Below, one piece after another: positions 1-10,500 of a stretch of DNA of 64,000 bases. Origin of the DNA: Ignelater luminosus (taxonomy: Eukaryota; Arthropoda; Insecta; Coleoptera; Elateridae). Below the pieces are notes generated by a model. The model made no database searches. It had not been told where the DNA came from and saw only the letters and a list, made by a program, of their open reading frames with translations. The DNA lies in assembly GCA_011009095.1 (NCBI GenBank), contig VTPC01004094.1, positions 62,001-126,000 of the forward strand, read 5' to 3'. The position numbers and the translations under genes are program-made. Every line of letters starts with the position of its first letter. Position 1 is the stretch's first letter.

Positions 1-308
1 TGGTTACTGGAAACCGAAACGTTGTACAGAAATTTTGTAAGCGAATTTCAGTAGAGAACAGAAAGTGGCAATGGAAAAGTCGTTACAGTTTTTTGACATC
101 TCTTCAAATAAAGGAAAGAAAAAATAATAACGAAAATTGAAAAATCTTTTTTTTAAATATCTCTGAAACTATTCAAGATATCTAGATTTTGCAAACACCA
201 ACAAAAAGGTCCTATAAATAGCCAACTTTCATCCCATTTAATCGATGCTGTATTTCTTACCGTTTCCAAGATCCCCATGCCGTGCATCCTTATCTTGGAC
301 ACACTGTA
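1..308. mobile_element. Fold-back TIR element, family A, copy 1 (right part, cut by window edge)
   Basis: This is the right arm of a fold-back element also found at 33136-34136 and 53171-54021. Shared landmarks are the stretch with 'gaaaccgaaacgttgtaca' near the start, the block reading 'taccgtttccaagatcccc' at about 259-277, and the terminus 'cttggacacactgta'. The left arm lies before the window. It contains no open gene. The family assignment rests on direct comparison of the three copies within the window. Confidence 0.8.
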
Positions 309-310
309 TA

Positions 311-1549
311 GTTTCCTTGTTTCTCTCGATGAATCTAGAAGGTTCGCGCTTTTTCTCGCATTTTTGACGGTCGTAACGCCTAGATATTTTGAGCCTTCTC
401 TGGTATATTCGATTGGTGGCGCGTTACAGTAAGATACATTTTGTATACAATCTTCAAACATTATCTGATACGGCACAAAATTGTATTGAAGATTTTCCAA
501 TCCGCACGCGCAGTCAATTGTTTTGTGATTTGCTTACATAAACAGTGGTCGACACATGCACTCGAATTCGCTATGCGAATATGTGCCCTTTTTGTACCAA
601 ACTGTTAAGTAGGGCTGGCCGGTGCAAGGACGTGTAAATGACATAGCTTTCCATAGGCGGCTAGGCGTTGCATAGTGGCGAATGACACAATTCAAATTGA
701 TATTAAACGCACAACACACCGCCCTGTCTACCATACGAAGGCGTTTTAAGAAATTCTGTTGTAAGCGCCAAATACCCTAACGACGGCCCTGAGAAGATTC
801 TTCTGTTTCTAGTCTATTGGTTATTTAGTGTCTACGAGTGTTCAGAGTAGATTCCTCCAGCGATTTTGATTTTTTTTAAATTCATATTTAATAACATGCT
901 GAAAATCCATATCCCATATCAATTCTATAAATTTTACACGTACTTTTATATAGTCAACGTAGTTGCCACGGATTATCTAAAAACTCTTCTGCGTTTCAAA
1001 TGACGTAATTCGTAATTTCGAATTAATAATCTGTTGGTTATTTAGTGTCTTCGACTGTTTAGAGTTTTTCCAAAATATTCCCATTTAATAATATGTTATG
1101 AAAACCTATATCTGATAAAAACCCACATCTTTAAGGCCTTAAATTTGATTTACAATTTACAATTTTGTACATTCTAATGTAATGCCAAGGATTATCTAAA
1201 GGAGGACCGGCACAAGAACGCCCAAATCAGGCAACTAGCTGTAAGTACCGTGGTGATAGGTGCTGCACAGTGACAAATAAGATGTTCTAAACAATTTTTA
1301 GGCAGATTTTTTTACAAAATGTGTATGACACCATGCAAAATTTTGCACAAAATCTTTTAGCTGTCGAAAAACACCTTCTGAGTTGTATCCTAAAAATTGG
1401 CGTTTTCTGTTCCTAATTGTGACACCCCGACATCTATGTATACCATCGGTTAAATCGCTGGTTTAAAAATGCGTAAATAGACAATAATACTCTTTGGTTG
1501 TAACACTGTGATACATCGTCCTACATCCACTGCCACCTTGATTAACAGG
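311..1549. repeat. Intergenic stretch with two pairs of diverged direct repeats
   Basis: No gene is visible. Two direct repeats occur. One pair is 816-1000 and 1032-1205; both begin 'ttggttatttagtgtct' and end near 'ggattatctaaa'. The second pair is 612-692 and 1203-1285; both contain a 'gcaag.acg' block followed by 'tgca.agtg'. They look like an old tandem duplication of an anonymous repeat. Short open frames here have no recognisable similarity and are treated as chance. Confidence 0.5.
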
Positions 1550-1854
1550 CAGGGCTGGACTAATTTATAAGCAGACTAAGCACGTGCTCAGGGCCCCCGC
1601 TCAATAGGGGCCCCCGGAAAAGAAACTTCGAAAATCTACGATCTTAACGTTCACTAGCAAAACGACCGCCATGACACTATAATATCGCGGCTACGTTCGT
1701 GCTACCACAGATTAAATAAGAGTCAGATATTTCACTCCCTATACCACAAAAGTTCCTATTTTTGTCTCTGCCAACTCTTTTACGCCCGTTTTATGAAAAG
1801 TGCTGTGCTGCTTGCGCAGTACATGTCAAAATAGCAAGCTCTGGAAGTTGCTTT

Positions 1855-1891
1855 GAGAGAGCAAGAGAGAGAGAGAGAGAGAGAGAGAGAG
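1855..1891. repeat. (GA)n microsatellite
   Basis: An almost pure GA dinucleotide run interrupted once by 'gcaa' at 1861-1864. It creates a Ser-Leu-rich chance reading frame on the minus strand. Confidence 0.95.
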
Positions 1892-2436
1892 CAATAGCAA
1901 TATAATCCACAAATTTGTCGACAGTATCACAACGCAACTTTCCTAAATCACCTGGAGAACATTGACCCCGCGGAAACATGGGTTTAACTACTACTAACCT
2001 AGCAACGCCCTCGTTACGCCCCCGCGCAAGATTGGAGTGAAATCTATTAGAAAAAATAACGTTTAACTCCTTTTAACCTAACCACACCCTCGCTTCGCCC
2101 CCGCGCAAGGTTGGGGGACATCCATACGCAGTTCATGCTGCGGTAGGGAGTTGGTAGTGTGCGCAGTAGCTGAATAAGTTGCCAACTTCATTGTTTATAT
2201 CGTGCAACATAACCTAACATGTGCTTAAAAATCGTGCTTGTTTTTCGTCGGTTTCACAAAGATTTGGATTAATTTTCTTTACCTTCGGCCACCTAATTGT
2301 GTTCTACGAGTAATTTGCCACCTGCTAATACCAAAAACTTGCTCTCAAAACGTCGTTTTTCTAGGGGTAGCTATATAGAACAATTACTAATAGTTTTAAC
2401 AGTTACTTATTTGAAAAGTGTACGTATATTATGAAC

Positions 2437-2580
2437 AGTGTTGGGTGGGATCTAGATTCAAATATCTAGATCCTGGATCTAGGTACTGTTTTGAAAAATA
2501 TCTTTTGATTTAATCTAAATATCAACTAGATGGATCTTAAGCCTTTAGATCCAAGATCCATGCTAGATCAATCGAAGTAA
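2437..2580. repeat. Low-complexity 'gatctag/agatcc' cluster beginning with a hAT-like CAGTGTTGGG end
   Basis: The segment begins 'cagtgttgggtgggatcta' and contains many copies of gatcta, ctagat and agatcc in both orientations. The start resembles a hAT terminus and the self-complementary hexamers suggest a subterminal binding-site array. No matching right end was found, so this may be a solo terminus nested in the 1550-3191 remnant. Confidence 0.35.
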
Positions 2581-3195
2581 TTATATTTAACTTTTGAAAA
2601 ATTTCATTTTTAATACTCAATTTCCGATCTATGACACAATAGACTTGGAATCATAAAAAACACGTAAGCTTACCCATTCAAACAAAATTTTCTTAAGCAA
2701 AATAAAAATGTTCTGCTATGTTTATCAAACGATTTTATCATAAAAACAAAATTTATAAATGTGATAATGTTTATTAAGTATTACACTACTAAAATATATT
2801 TAAGAAACCAACAACCACTTCGTAGTTTTTAAATGTGCTAGGTTTACAAGCAAAAAACCTAACACTGATTATGAATTACAATTCTTGACTAGTTTTTTTA
2901 ATAATTGAAGACCCAGATGTAACAAGGGTACTTGAGCTCGGCGGCTCGTCAAATCATTTCCTAGATTGTGGGATTTTTCTGAAAACATGAAGTGTCTCAA
3001 ATTCAGTTAAAAAAATGCTTCATAATGACCACAACATTACGCATATTTTCCTATGAAAAATCTTTTTGTCAGGGCAATAGTTCATGAGATAAAAAATAAA
3101 ACTCGATATTTTAAAGCAAGGATTCATTTTGATGTAGGGGGCCCCCACAATGTGCAGTGCTTAGGACCCCTGAAGATATTAGTCCGGTCCTATTT

Positions 3196-3552
3196 TTATA
3201 CCCCCCCTCCCCCCATCGTAATGCACCCGTAACGCAAGCTCGAACCCCCCCTAAAATATAACGTAACCCAACCCTCTAACCCCCCCCCCCCCACATTTAA
3301 TATGAAAATGTTCTAATTTTTTATTGAAAAAGGTTTTATTAGAAAGGATTGCATCAAAGTGGGGTGCGTGCGACCGTTGTGGTCTACACACAGACTGTTT
3401 AAGTTCGGACAAGTAAATATGAGTTTAAATAATATTTTATCAATAACATTTTATCGTTACGTAACGTTACTCTTGACCCCCCCCACCTCCCCTTGGTAAC
3501 GCTGCGTAACGCTATGCTGGACCCCCACCCCCCTTGGAGCGTTACAGGCATG
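3196..3552. repeat. C-rich strand-asymmetric repeat with 'cgtaacg' motifs
   Basis: The plus strand carries repeated runs of 6 to 14 cytosines separated by 'gtaacgc' and 'cgttac' motifs (3196-3300 and 3470-3552). There is no coding potential. It lies between the hAT-like remnant and the long-TIR element and may be a degraded MITE or satellite. Confidence 0.5.
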
Positions 3553-3575
3553 AAATAAAATTAACGAACCACTCT

Positions 3576-6202
3576 TAGTACAGTCATTATAGGGGTCGTA
3601 AGTAGACAAAATTAGAACAGAATTTTTTCCTTCACAAATATGTTTGTTTAGTCATACATACAACATACTAAAACTTCTGATAAATCCGAGATGTGCGTTG
3701 TCCGCCATCTTGAAAAAATGGAGGCAGAAAGGGGTCCGAGCGCGGTTTTTCGCTTATATCTTCGTAAATATTAGTCGTAATTAAAAAGTCAAAGGAACAA
3801 ATGAAAGAGCATAAAATTTCCTACAAAACTATGTTTTTAGCTTTTACATACCACCAACCAGTAATTTAAAAAAATAGCGAAGAAAAAACTTATAATTTTC
3901 AAATGCGAAAATAAGTCGTTTCAACGCTGGATTCATTTTTTACCCCATAAATATGAATGATTGCCACTAATATTGGCTTAATTGAGTCAAGACATAAAAG
4001 TTTATAACGAGCCCGTTTCCACACCACTCTTAGCCATTACCTCCCATACAGTGGAAAGTTCCGTGACCATCGATTGTGCTAAGGTTGATGTCGGCATTAT
4101 CGAAGACAAACTGGGCTAAGGCTCCTTCATTGATAGCTGGAGGTCCTTGCTTGGCAGAAGCTGCTTCATACGCTAATTTTTCATATACTGGACGCTCAGA
4201 CCAAGTTTCGAGAGGATGGTTATTATAGTACGAGATGTGAACTTATGATGAAAATATAATCCCAAGCCAAGTTGAATTCAAGAAAGAAATTATTTAGGTC
4301 TAACTGCAACCATAATGTTGTGAACAAAAACAGCGATCTTTTTTTCCAAGGTTGTGGACTCCCTTTTTTCCTTTCAATATCATTTCATTTAGAAACGTCT
4401 TCAAAGATAAGGGGATTTCTTCTTCTACACCATTCAAAAGACTTCCAGGCGCAGGATAGATCTCTTGGTCACTTTGTTGTAAAATGATATCTTCTTTGAT
4501 AATGGCTGCTGCTGCTTTTACTATTCTTAATTTTTCTTTCTCCTCGTTGGCTTCTCTAGCGGAATACCAAGCATTATTCAAAATTTATTCAGCAGTGTCC
4601 CGAAAACAAATTCAGTTATAACTATTCGCTCGCCATATTTTTGTAACAGTTTCCTCTTCACCGTTACTTCTATTTTTTTTTATCGGAGACAAACAGTAAC
4701 TCTTCTACAGAAAATTCTTCTATGTAATCACAAATTTTTTGGAAAGCTTTAGCTATTTCAGGGTTGTCTGGTCTTTCAAGATCCTCTTTTACGGGCACCG
4801 ACTTAAGAAACTTCAACCTGCACGGATCATGATACCTAGCTTCTTCCGCTACTAAATCCAGGACACCTGTTAATCGATTTGTAACTGTTTTGCCCCAATC
4901 ATCATTCCTTTTAGCAGCTGCTTTAAGAATGTCGTCTTTAAATTCCAACGTTCTAACTTCATAGATTTTTTTACGTTTTTTACAGTCTTTTTTCACATTC
5001 TGGGTCACATGTTTCACCTCAAAACATGTACATATCTTTAAAATAAATAGTAGGTTCACTTCCCCGCAGTTTTTTTTTCACAGGAGAAAAACTGGTACTT
5101 GCTTCAGCCTCATCATTTTCCGCTTTTCTTCGCAACTTTGCTTTAATAGTATCCGGTCCGATGTAAGCTTTCCGACAATTCTTATGCACGGCAATACCTT
5201 TTTTCCCCTCTCAAAATACATGTTTTTCATGTTGTAGCTCCCTACTTGCTGCTCTTAAATTGGGAAGACCTCGTTCTACCGTAACCAAATTTTCTTCCTT
5301 AAAGTTCTTCCTCAAAGCAAGCAACGATTTTTATCCATATTTTAAAACACCGATTTATAAAAGTTCAGTTTTTATTTACAATTCACAATTGCAACACACA
5401 GTTTATACTCTTTTTCACTTTCATGTTTTTTAAGTAGTTTATCTGTATCAAAATAGTAAAAAAAATAAAATGAATAAGTAAATCAGAAAAAAGTGAAACC
5501 GAATGCCGCAGATATCGCATTAAAAACGCTAAATACTCACAACAAAAGTAAGAAAAAAATCAAACGGCAGGTACAGAAAACTGCCTTGTGTCCTAAAACC
5601 TTTTGTTTGCCACCCCTATTTATTCAACCAGATAGTATAGTGAAACTGGTTTTTAGGGACGGAATAAGAATTTTTTTAGTCAAAATGATGGAATGTTAAA
5701 TTAAGATACCGGCATTTTTTTATTATTATTTTTATTAAATATACTGCTTCTGTAAAGGAAAGTTTCAAATAATTTTAGGTGTATTTTATACTAACTGTCT
5801 TGAATCAATAACAGTATCATATTTATGCGATAAAAAACGAATCCAGGCGTCGAAACGACTTTTTTTCGCATTTGAAAATTATAAGTTTTTTCTTCGCTAT
5901 TTTTTTTAAATTACTGATTGGTGGTATGTAAAAACTGAAGACATGGTTTTGTAGGAAATTTTATGCTCTTTCATTTGTTCCTTTGACTTTTTTACCTACG
6001 ACTAATATTTCCGGAGATATAAGCGAAAAACCGCCCTCGGACCCCTTTCCGCCGCCATTTTTTCAAGATGGCGGACAACGCACACCTCGGATTCATCAGG
6101 AGTTTTAGTATGTTGCGTAGTATGACTTAACAAACATATTTGTGAAGAAAAAAATTCTGTTCTGATTTTGTTGACTTTTGGCCAAGAAAATGACTGCACT
6201 AT
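3576..6202. mobile_element. Long-TIR DNA element (about 360 bp TIRs) with an unclassified ORF relic
   Basis: The arms 3576-3945 and about 5837-6202 are inverted copies of each other. Shared blocks include 'tccgccatcttgaaaaaatgg', 'gcttatatcttcg', 'aacaaatgaaagagcataaa' and a stretch near 'cttataattttcaaatgcg'. The outer ends read 'tagtacagtcatt' on the left and 'aatgactgcacta' on the right. No convincing target-site duplication is visible. The interior carries a decayed minus-strand gene (4030-5335) and no recognisable DDE transposase. The arms differ by scattered substitutions, so the insertion is not recent. Confidence 0.8.
4030..5335 (-). pseudogene. Decayed gene of an uncharacterised invertebrate repeat-associated protein family
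   Basis: Minus-strand fragments read in order. From about 5260 to 5080 there is a zinc-ligand-like stretch with HKNCRKAYI. Pieces at 4670-5059 contain LEFKDDIL, RNDDW, DLVAEEARYHDPCRLKFL and an acidic tail. Another piece lies at 4300-4581. The C-terminal piece, about 4030-4200, contains AINEGALAQFVFDNADINL, TIDGHGTFHCMGG and a stop at 4030-4032. The EARYH..C..F and DG.GTFH.MGG motifs recur, from memory, in large uncharacterised proteins scattered through invertebrate genomes, which fits a mobile-element origin. Frameshifts and stops separate the pieces. Function is unknown. It lies inside long inverted repeats and is probably the element's own gene. Confidence 0.6.
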
Positions 6203-7504
6203 CGTGCTTAATGCTGAAACAGTGGGCTTTAAATGAAAGTAGAAAAACAGAGAATTCTTTGTAGTATACAAGTGTTTTCTAACCTTCCATCTCCTACTGC
6301 CAAAAAAAAAATCTTTTTACTAAACTATAGAATAAGTACAGCAGTGAGAATTACTCGAATTAAGTTTCTTCCAGATATTTGCTAGATTATCGGAAATATA
6401 AAACTTTCTTACAAATATTTTGAATTTGGGGATCTTCATGGTTATGTTTGCCCATTATTCTCCCGACAAGAATAGTCCTCTTGCAAGATTTTTGGCTACG
6501 CTACTGACTGCTGACCAAGCGTCTAGCGGATTTGTTTTTAACTGAAACTTGCACTGAATTGCTGTGGTCGCTACTCTTTCAAAATGCAATCACAAACTAC
6601 TATAAATGTGCGTTGTCTAGGAAATTCCTCGAAATAAAAGTGATTTTCTGATAGTTCCGTGGTTCTGAGTTAAAATAAACTGTATAATACTTATACTCAT
6701 AATAGTAAAGGTTCTAAGATGTAAACTTGCGGGATTAGATCGTAATCGTTGTTTAAACACAGAGTTTATTTGATTAAGATACGGCTATAATAATATTTTA
6801 AGCAAGGACTGATACGGATTGTTTATAGTATTCTCACTGGTTGCCGGTATATCGATCAGTTGCATTGCAAACGTTTCTCGTCAACGAAGAAGTTTCTGCT
6901 AAAAAGAGAATTTGCACAATCTCAATTCTATTAAGGATTAAGAAAGAAAGAGTAAAGTTTATCTTCTACCAGGATGGGTTAAATTTTTTATTTACGATAG
7001 TTTTGTATCAATTTGCTTTTCTTAGTAAGCTCATTTATACCACTTGACATTAATTCTGGAATGCTTTACATTCTTAAATTGTGAACTACTAATAATAATT
7101 GTGCGACTTCATAGTACACGATTAACGAGTGCTTACATTAAAGAAACTTCGTGTTGCCAAAAGTTATGCTGATAAAAAAGATAAAGCTACACAAAAAGAA
7201 GTTAAACGATACAATACATATTCAAATTTTCCCTTTAAATGAACTTGAGCGACATTCTCTTAATATCGTAAGATTAAATTTAAATCAATCAAGCTCTACT
7301 TTCAGACAGTTACGCAAAATTTAATTTATGTTGATGAAACTTGTTTATATTTAAATGAAGTATACCTATTAATCACACATTGTGTAAGAGATTTGCATTA
7401 AACTTCAATTCACTATTTATTCTTGGAACACCCCAAGGGAATACCCAAGAGTGTAATAACGTAATAGAGCGATTTCAAAACGTTAACGAATTGATTTATT
7501 TTAG
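6203..7504. other. Unassigned stretch upstream of the first visible SGSM exon
   Basis: AT-rich with no supported gene. It ends in an acceptor ('tttattttag' before 7505), so it is the 3' part of an SGSM intron. No RUN-domain exon was recognised here. Confidence 0.5.
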
Positions 7505-10500
7505 GTGGACATATGTTGGCATTTCTAAGTTGCTTAGAAACAGGACTTCTTCCTCATGGTCGTTTAGACCCTCCTTTATGGTCTCAACGGTCTGGTACAG
7601 CAAAAGCTAATAATAAACGTAAACGTCCTCTTCCAGCTTTAGTTGAAAATGAAGATGAACCAAAAGATTTTGTTTTTAGAATTATCGACAACAGTAACCA
7701 TAAAGATATGTGTAAGTTAGAATCATATTACGTATATGCATTCATGATTATGATGTTTTGCTTTTCCAAGCAGTCAAGAGGCACGAGTTAATGGAAAGGC
7801 ATAGTCATCTACCAAATAAAGTTAGAACCCAACTAGGTAGTTCTAGTACAAGTTCTGAAAGTTCTACTAAAAGTTTCAGTATTGACCAAAACGGTGCTTC
7901 AGAAGCACTGTCTAATATATGCATACAAGCTGTATGTGATTCTATGAAACGTCAAATCATCTCTAGAGCTTTTTATGGATGGCTAGCATACTGCCGACAT
8001 TTATCGACTGTCCGAACACATCTTAGTGGTTTAGTTCACAACAATATTGTACCTGGGGATAATGCGGATGAAGGATTATCTGAACAAAAATGGACTGAAC
8101 TGTTTGTCGATGGTGTTTTAAATAATGCAGACGAGGTATATAGGTTAACTTACTATGGCGGTGTCGCACATGAACTGAGGAAAGAAGTATGGCCGTACCT
8201 TTTGGGACATTATAAATTCGGAAGTACTTTAGCACAACGAGAAGAACTTTCTGAGCAAACAAAACAAGCGTGAGTCAGTCCATTTATTTTATTTTTTCTT
8301 ATCCTAGAGAAAAGTATCAGTACCACTTACACATCAAACCTTCACAGTCTAAAAATGTCATTTTTAGAAAATAATTGTACGCGTGCAAGCATGAAGATGC
8401 GTGTATGCATGCGTGCAATTACGTTATCATATTGCTGATTCAATATTTGTATCACACAGGTATGAAACAACAATGTCTGAATGGTTAGCAGTTGAAGCTA
8501 TTGTACGACAGCGCGATAAAGAAACGCAAGCTAATGCTATCGCAAAATTAAGTAGTGAAAGTACCAGCGGGGAACAAGTACCGCCACAAATTCAACGAGA
8601 TTTAAGCAATGACGTAAGTAATTTCTTTTTTTTACAGTATGTTGTAAAAGTTTAATAAAAATTGTAGGTGTTTGAAGATATTAGCGATTATGATTATGAA
8701 TCGAATGAAGAAGAAAGTAATGCAGAAGGTGATGATAAAACAAAAAGACCGAAGAAAACAAAACAAAACACTGTTATATATGATGGTAGTGACGATGAAA
8801 AACAGCAAATACATACTAATAATTGTACCGCAGACACAAATCCCAGTGCTAACGTGGAAGAAAGTGAAACAAAAGATAATGAGACACATAAAGAAAATGA
8901 TGAAACAAGACTGACAAATTCAGTATTAAATGAATCTAGTGATACTAATAGAAATGCTGATGAGCAACCAACTACTAGTAAAACGCACAAAAATAAAATA
9001 GAAGATAATCACGAAGATTTACAGAGATTTATTGGTAATGTAATTGTAACCAATCCAAGTGTAGACATGACAAATTTACCAGTAGATTATCAACATACTA
9101 AAGTTAGTCTGGATGCTTTAACGGAAGAAGGTGGATCATCTTTGGATACTTTAGATTGCCTGGAATCTCATGGATTAGTTTCTCCAGCAAGAAGTGCTTG
9201 CGTATCACCAGCTAGTTCTAACGGAGGAGTATATTCTGTAAGTAAATTACAGACTAGTTATTTTTCTGTTTTATCTTGTATTGACTTAATAAATCTAACT
9301 ATTTGTCTATGAAATATTTCTTCAAAAATATTTTATTTTCAGCCTGAGTTACTGGAAACATTTGGATTAAATTTGCATAGAATCGAAAAAGATGTTCAAC
9401 GATGTGATAGAAATTATTGGTACTTTAGTGGTGATAATCTTGATAAACTACGAAATGTCATGTGCACGTAAGTAGTGTTATAAATAGTTTTTTACATGTT
9501 GTAATTACTACTTTGATCAAACATAAATATCTCTGGTATTCTTATTGTTTAAAAATTGTCTAGGATCGATTTTGAGTTCTGTGATTCTCTGTGTTTGAAT
9601 GTAGTATACATAAGTAATTCTTTGTTAGATGATAGATATGGATGACATTTTTCTGTAGTGGGGAAATTTGTTTTTTATAATAAACTTAAAACTTGCTGGG
9701 TAGTTTTAATTTGATATTTAATTTTTGCCGTACACTTTCATCACTGTAAACAAAAGGTAGGTTTGTATCTTAACCGTTGGTTAAATGGCGATGGACTTCC
9801 ATATACCAATTTTCGTAAACGCAAAAGAAACACTTCTAAAAGGTTTTTTTTTTACTGGCTGCAGTGAGTAACCATAATTACTCTTCCTGGACACCACCAT
9901 TGTTATCAAGGAAAGTTTATGTGATTGTTTTCAATCTAAACTAACCGACAGTGGCCCAGTATAAGACTTACGCTAGAGATTTGCATCTACTACTTTATAT
10001 TACCATGCTTGTTTATATCTTTGTATGCTTCGTTTTGCTTTTGCCTTTTATTGTTATTCCAAAGAAAATGGTGATCATTATTATAGGATTATAGGAATGT
10101 TTCTTTCTCAGCCACGAAATCGTTTGTTAGTGGTGATAAGGCAAACCGACGCATCAACAATGCGATATGACAGAAAATGTTAGTATACATAGTTATAATA
10201 GTGACAATGTATGTTAAACCATTAAAGTGTGAGTTTAGTTTCTGATTGGTACGGATTTCTTGTTTGCTTGTGGTTGGTGGTGGTGCCTATCACGAAACTG
10301 CAATTGAGGAAAGGAAAGGAAGTCTTAAGAAGTCCATGAGTCTGAAGAGTGTCCGGTTCAAGTTTCCATTGGTTGTTATATCCCAGTGTTGAGGTGAAAA
10401 TGAAGATAGATGGATGAGGGAGAAAATCTGAGAATAGAACCTCAAAGTTTGTATGGCTATGGCTAGCTAGAATTCCAATCAACGTATTTCTATTGGCAGA

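Larger units (their letters stand above)
1550..3191. mobile_element. hAT-like element remnant with imperfect terminal inverted repeats
   Basis: The left end reads 'cagggctggactaat' and is followed by 'ctaagcac' and 'gggccccc'. The right end, 'attagtccggtcct', is its imperfect inverse and is preceded by inverse copies of the same two blocks. A CAGGGC-type terminus is typical of hAT elements. No transposase frame is recognised inside and no clear 8 bp target duplication is seen, so this is a decayed non-autonomous copy. It could also be two unrelated ends brought together. Confidence 0.45.

Noticed and set aside
1791..1979. Small Ser-Leu-rich protein with a signal-peptide look
   Set aside because: The hydrophobic core is the GA microsatellite read on the minus strand.
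3576..6202. CACTA-class element, because the ends read 'tagta..' and '..cacta'
   Set aside because: CACTA elements begin with CACTA and end with TAGTG. Here the order is reversed, and no matching transposase is seen.
8668..9312. Antisense and alternative frames across the acidic SGSM exon
   Set aside because: They are mirror images of a low-complexity Glu/Asp/Asn-rich exon that splices in frame with the TBC domain.
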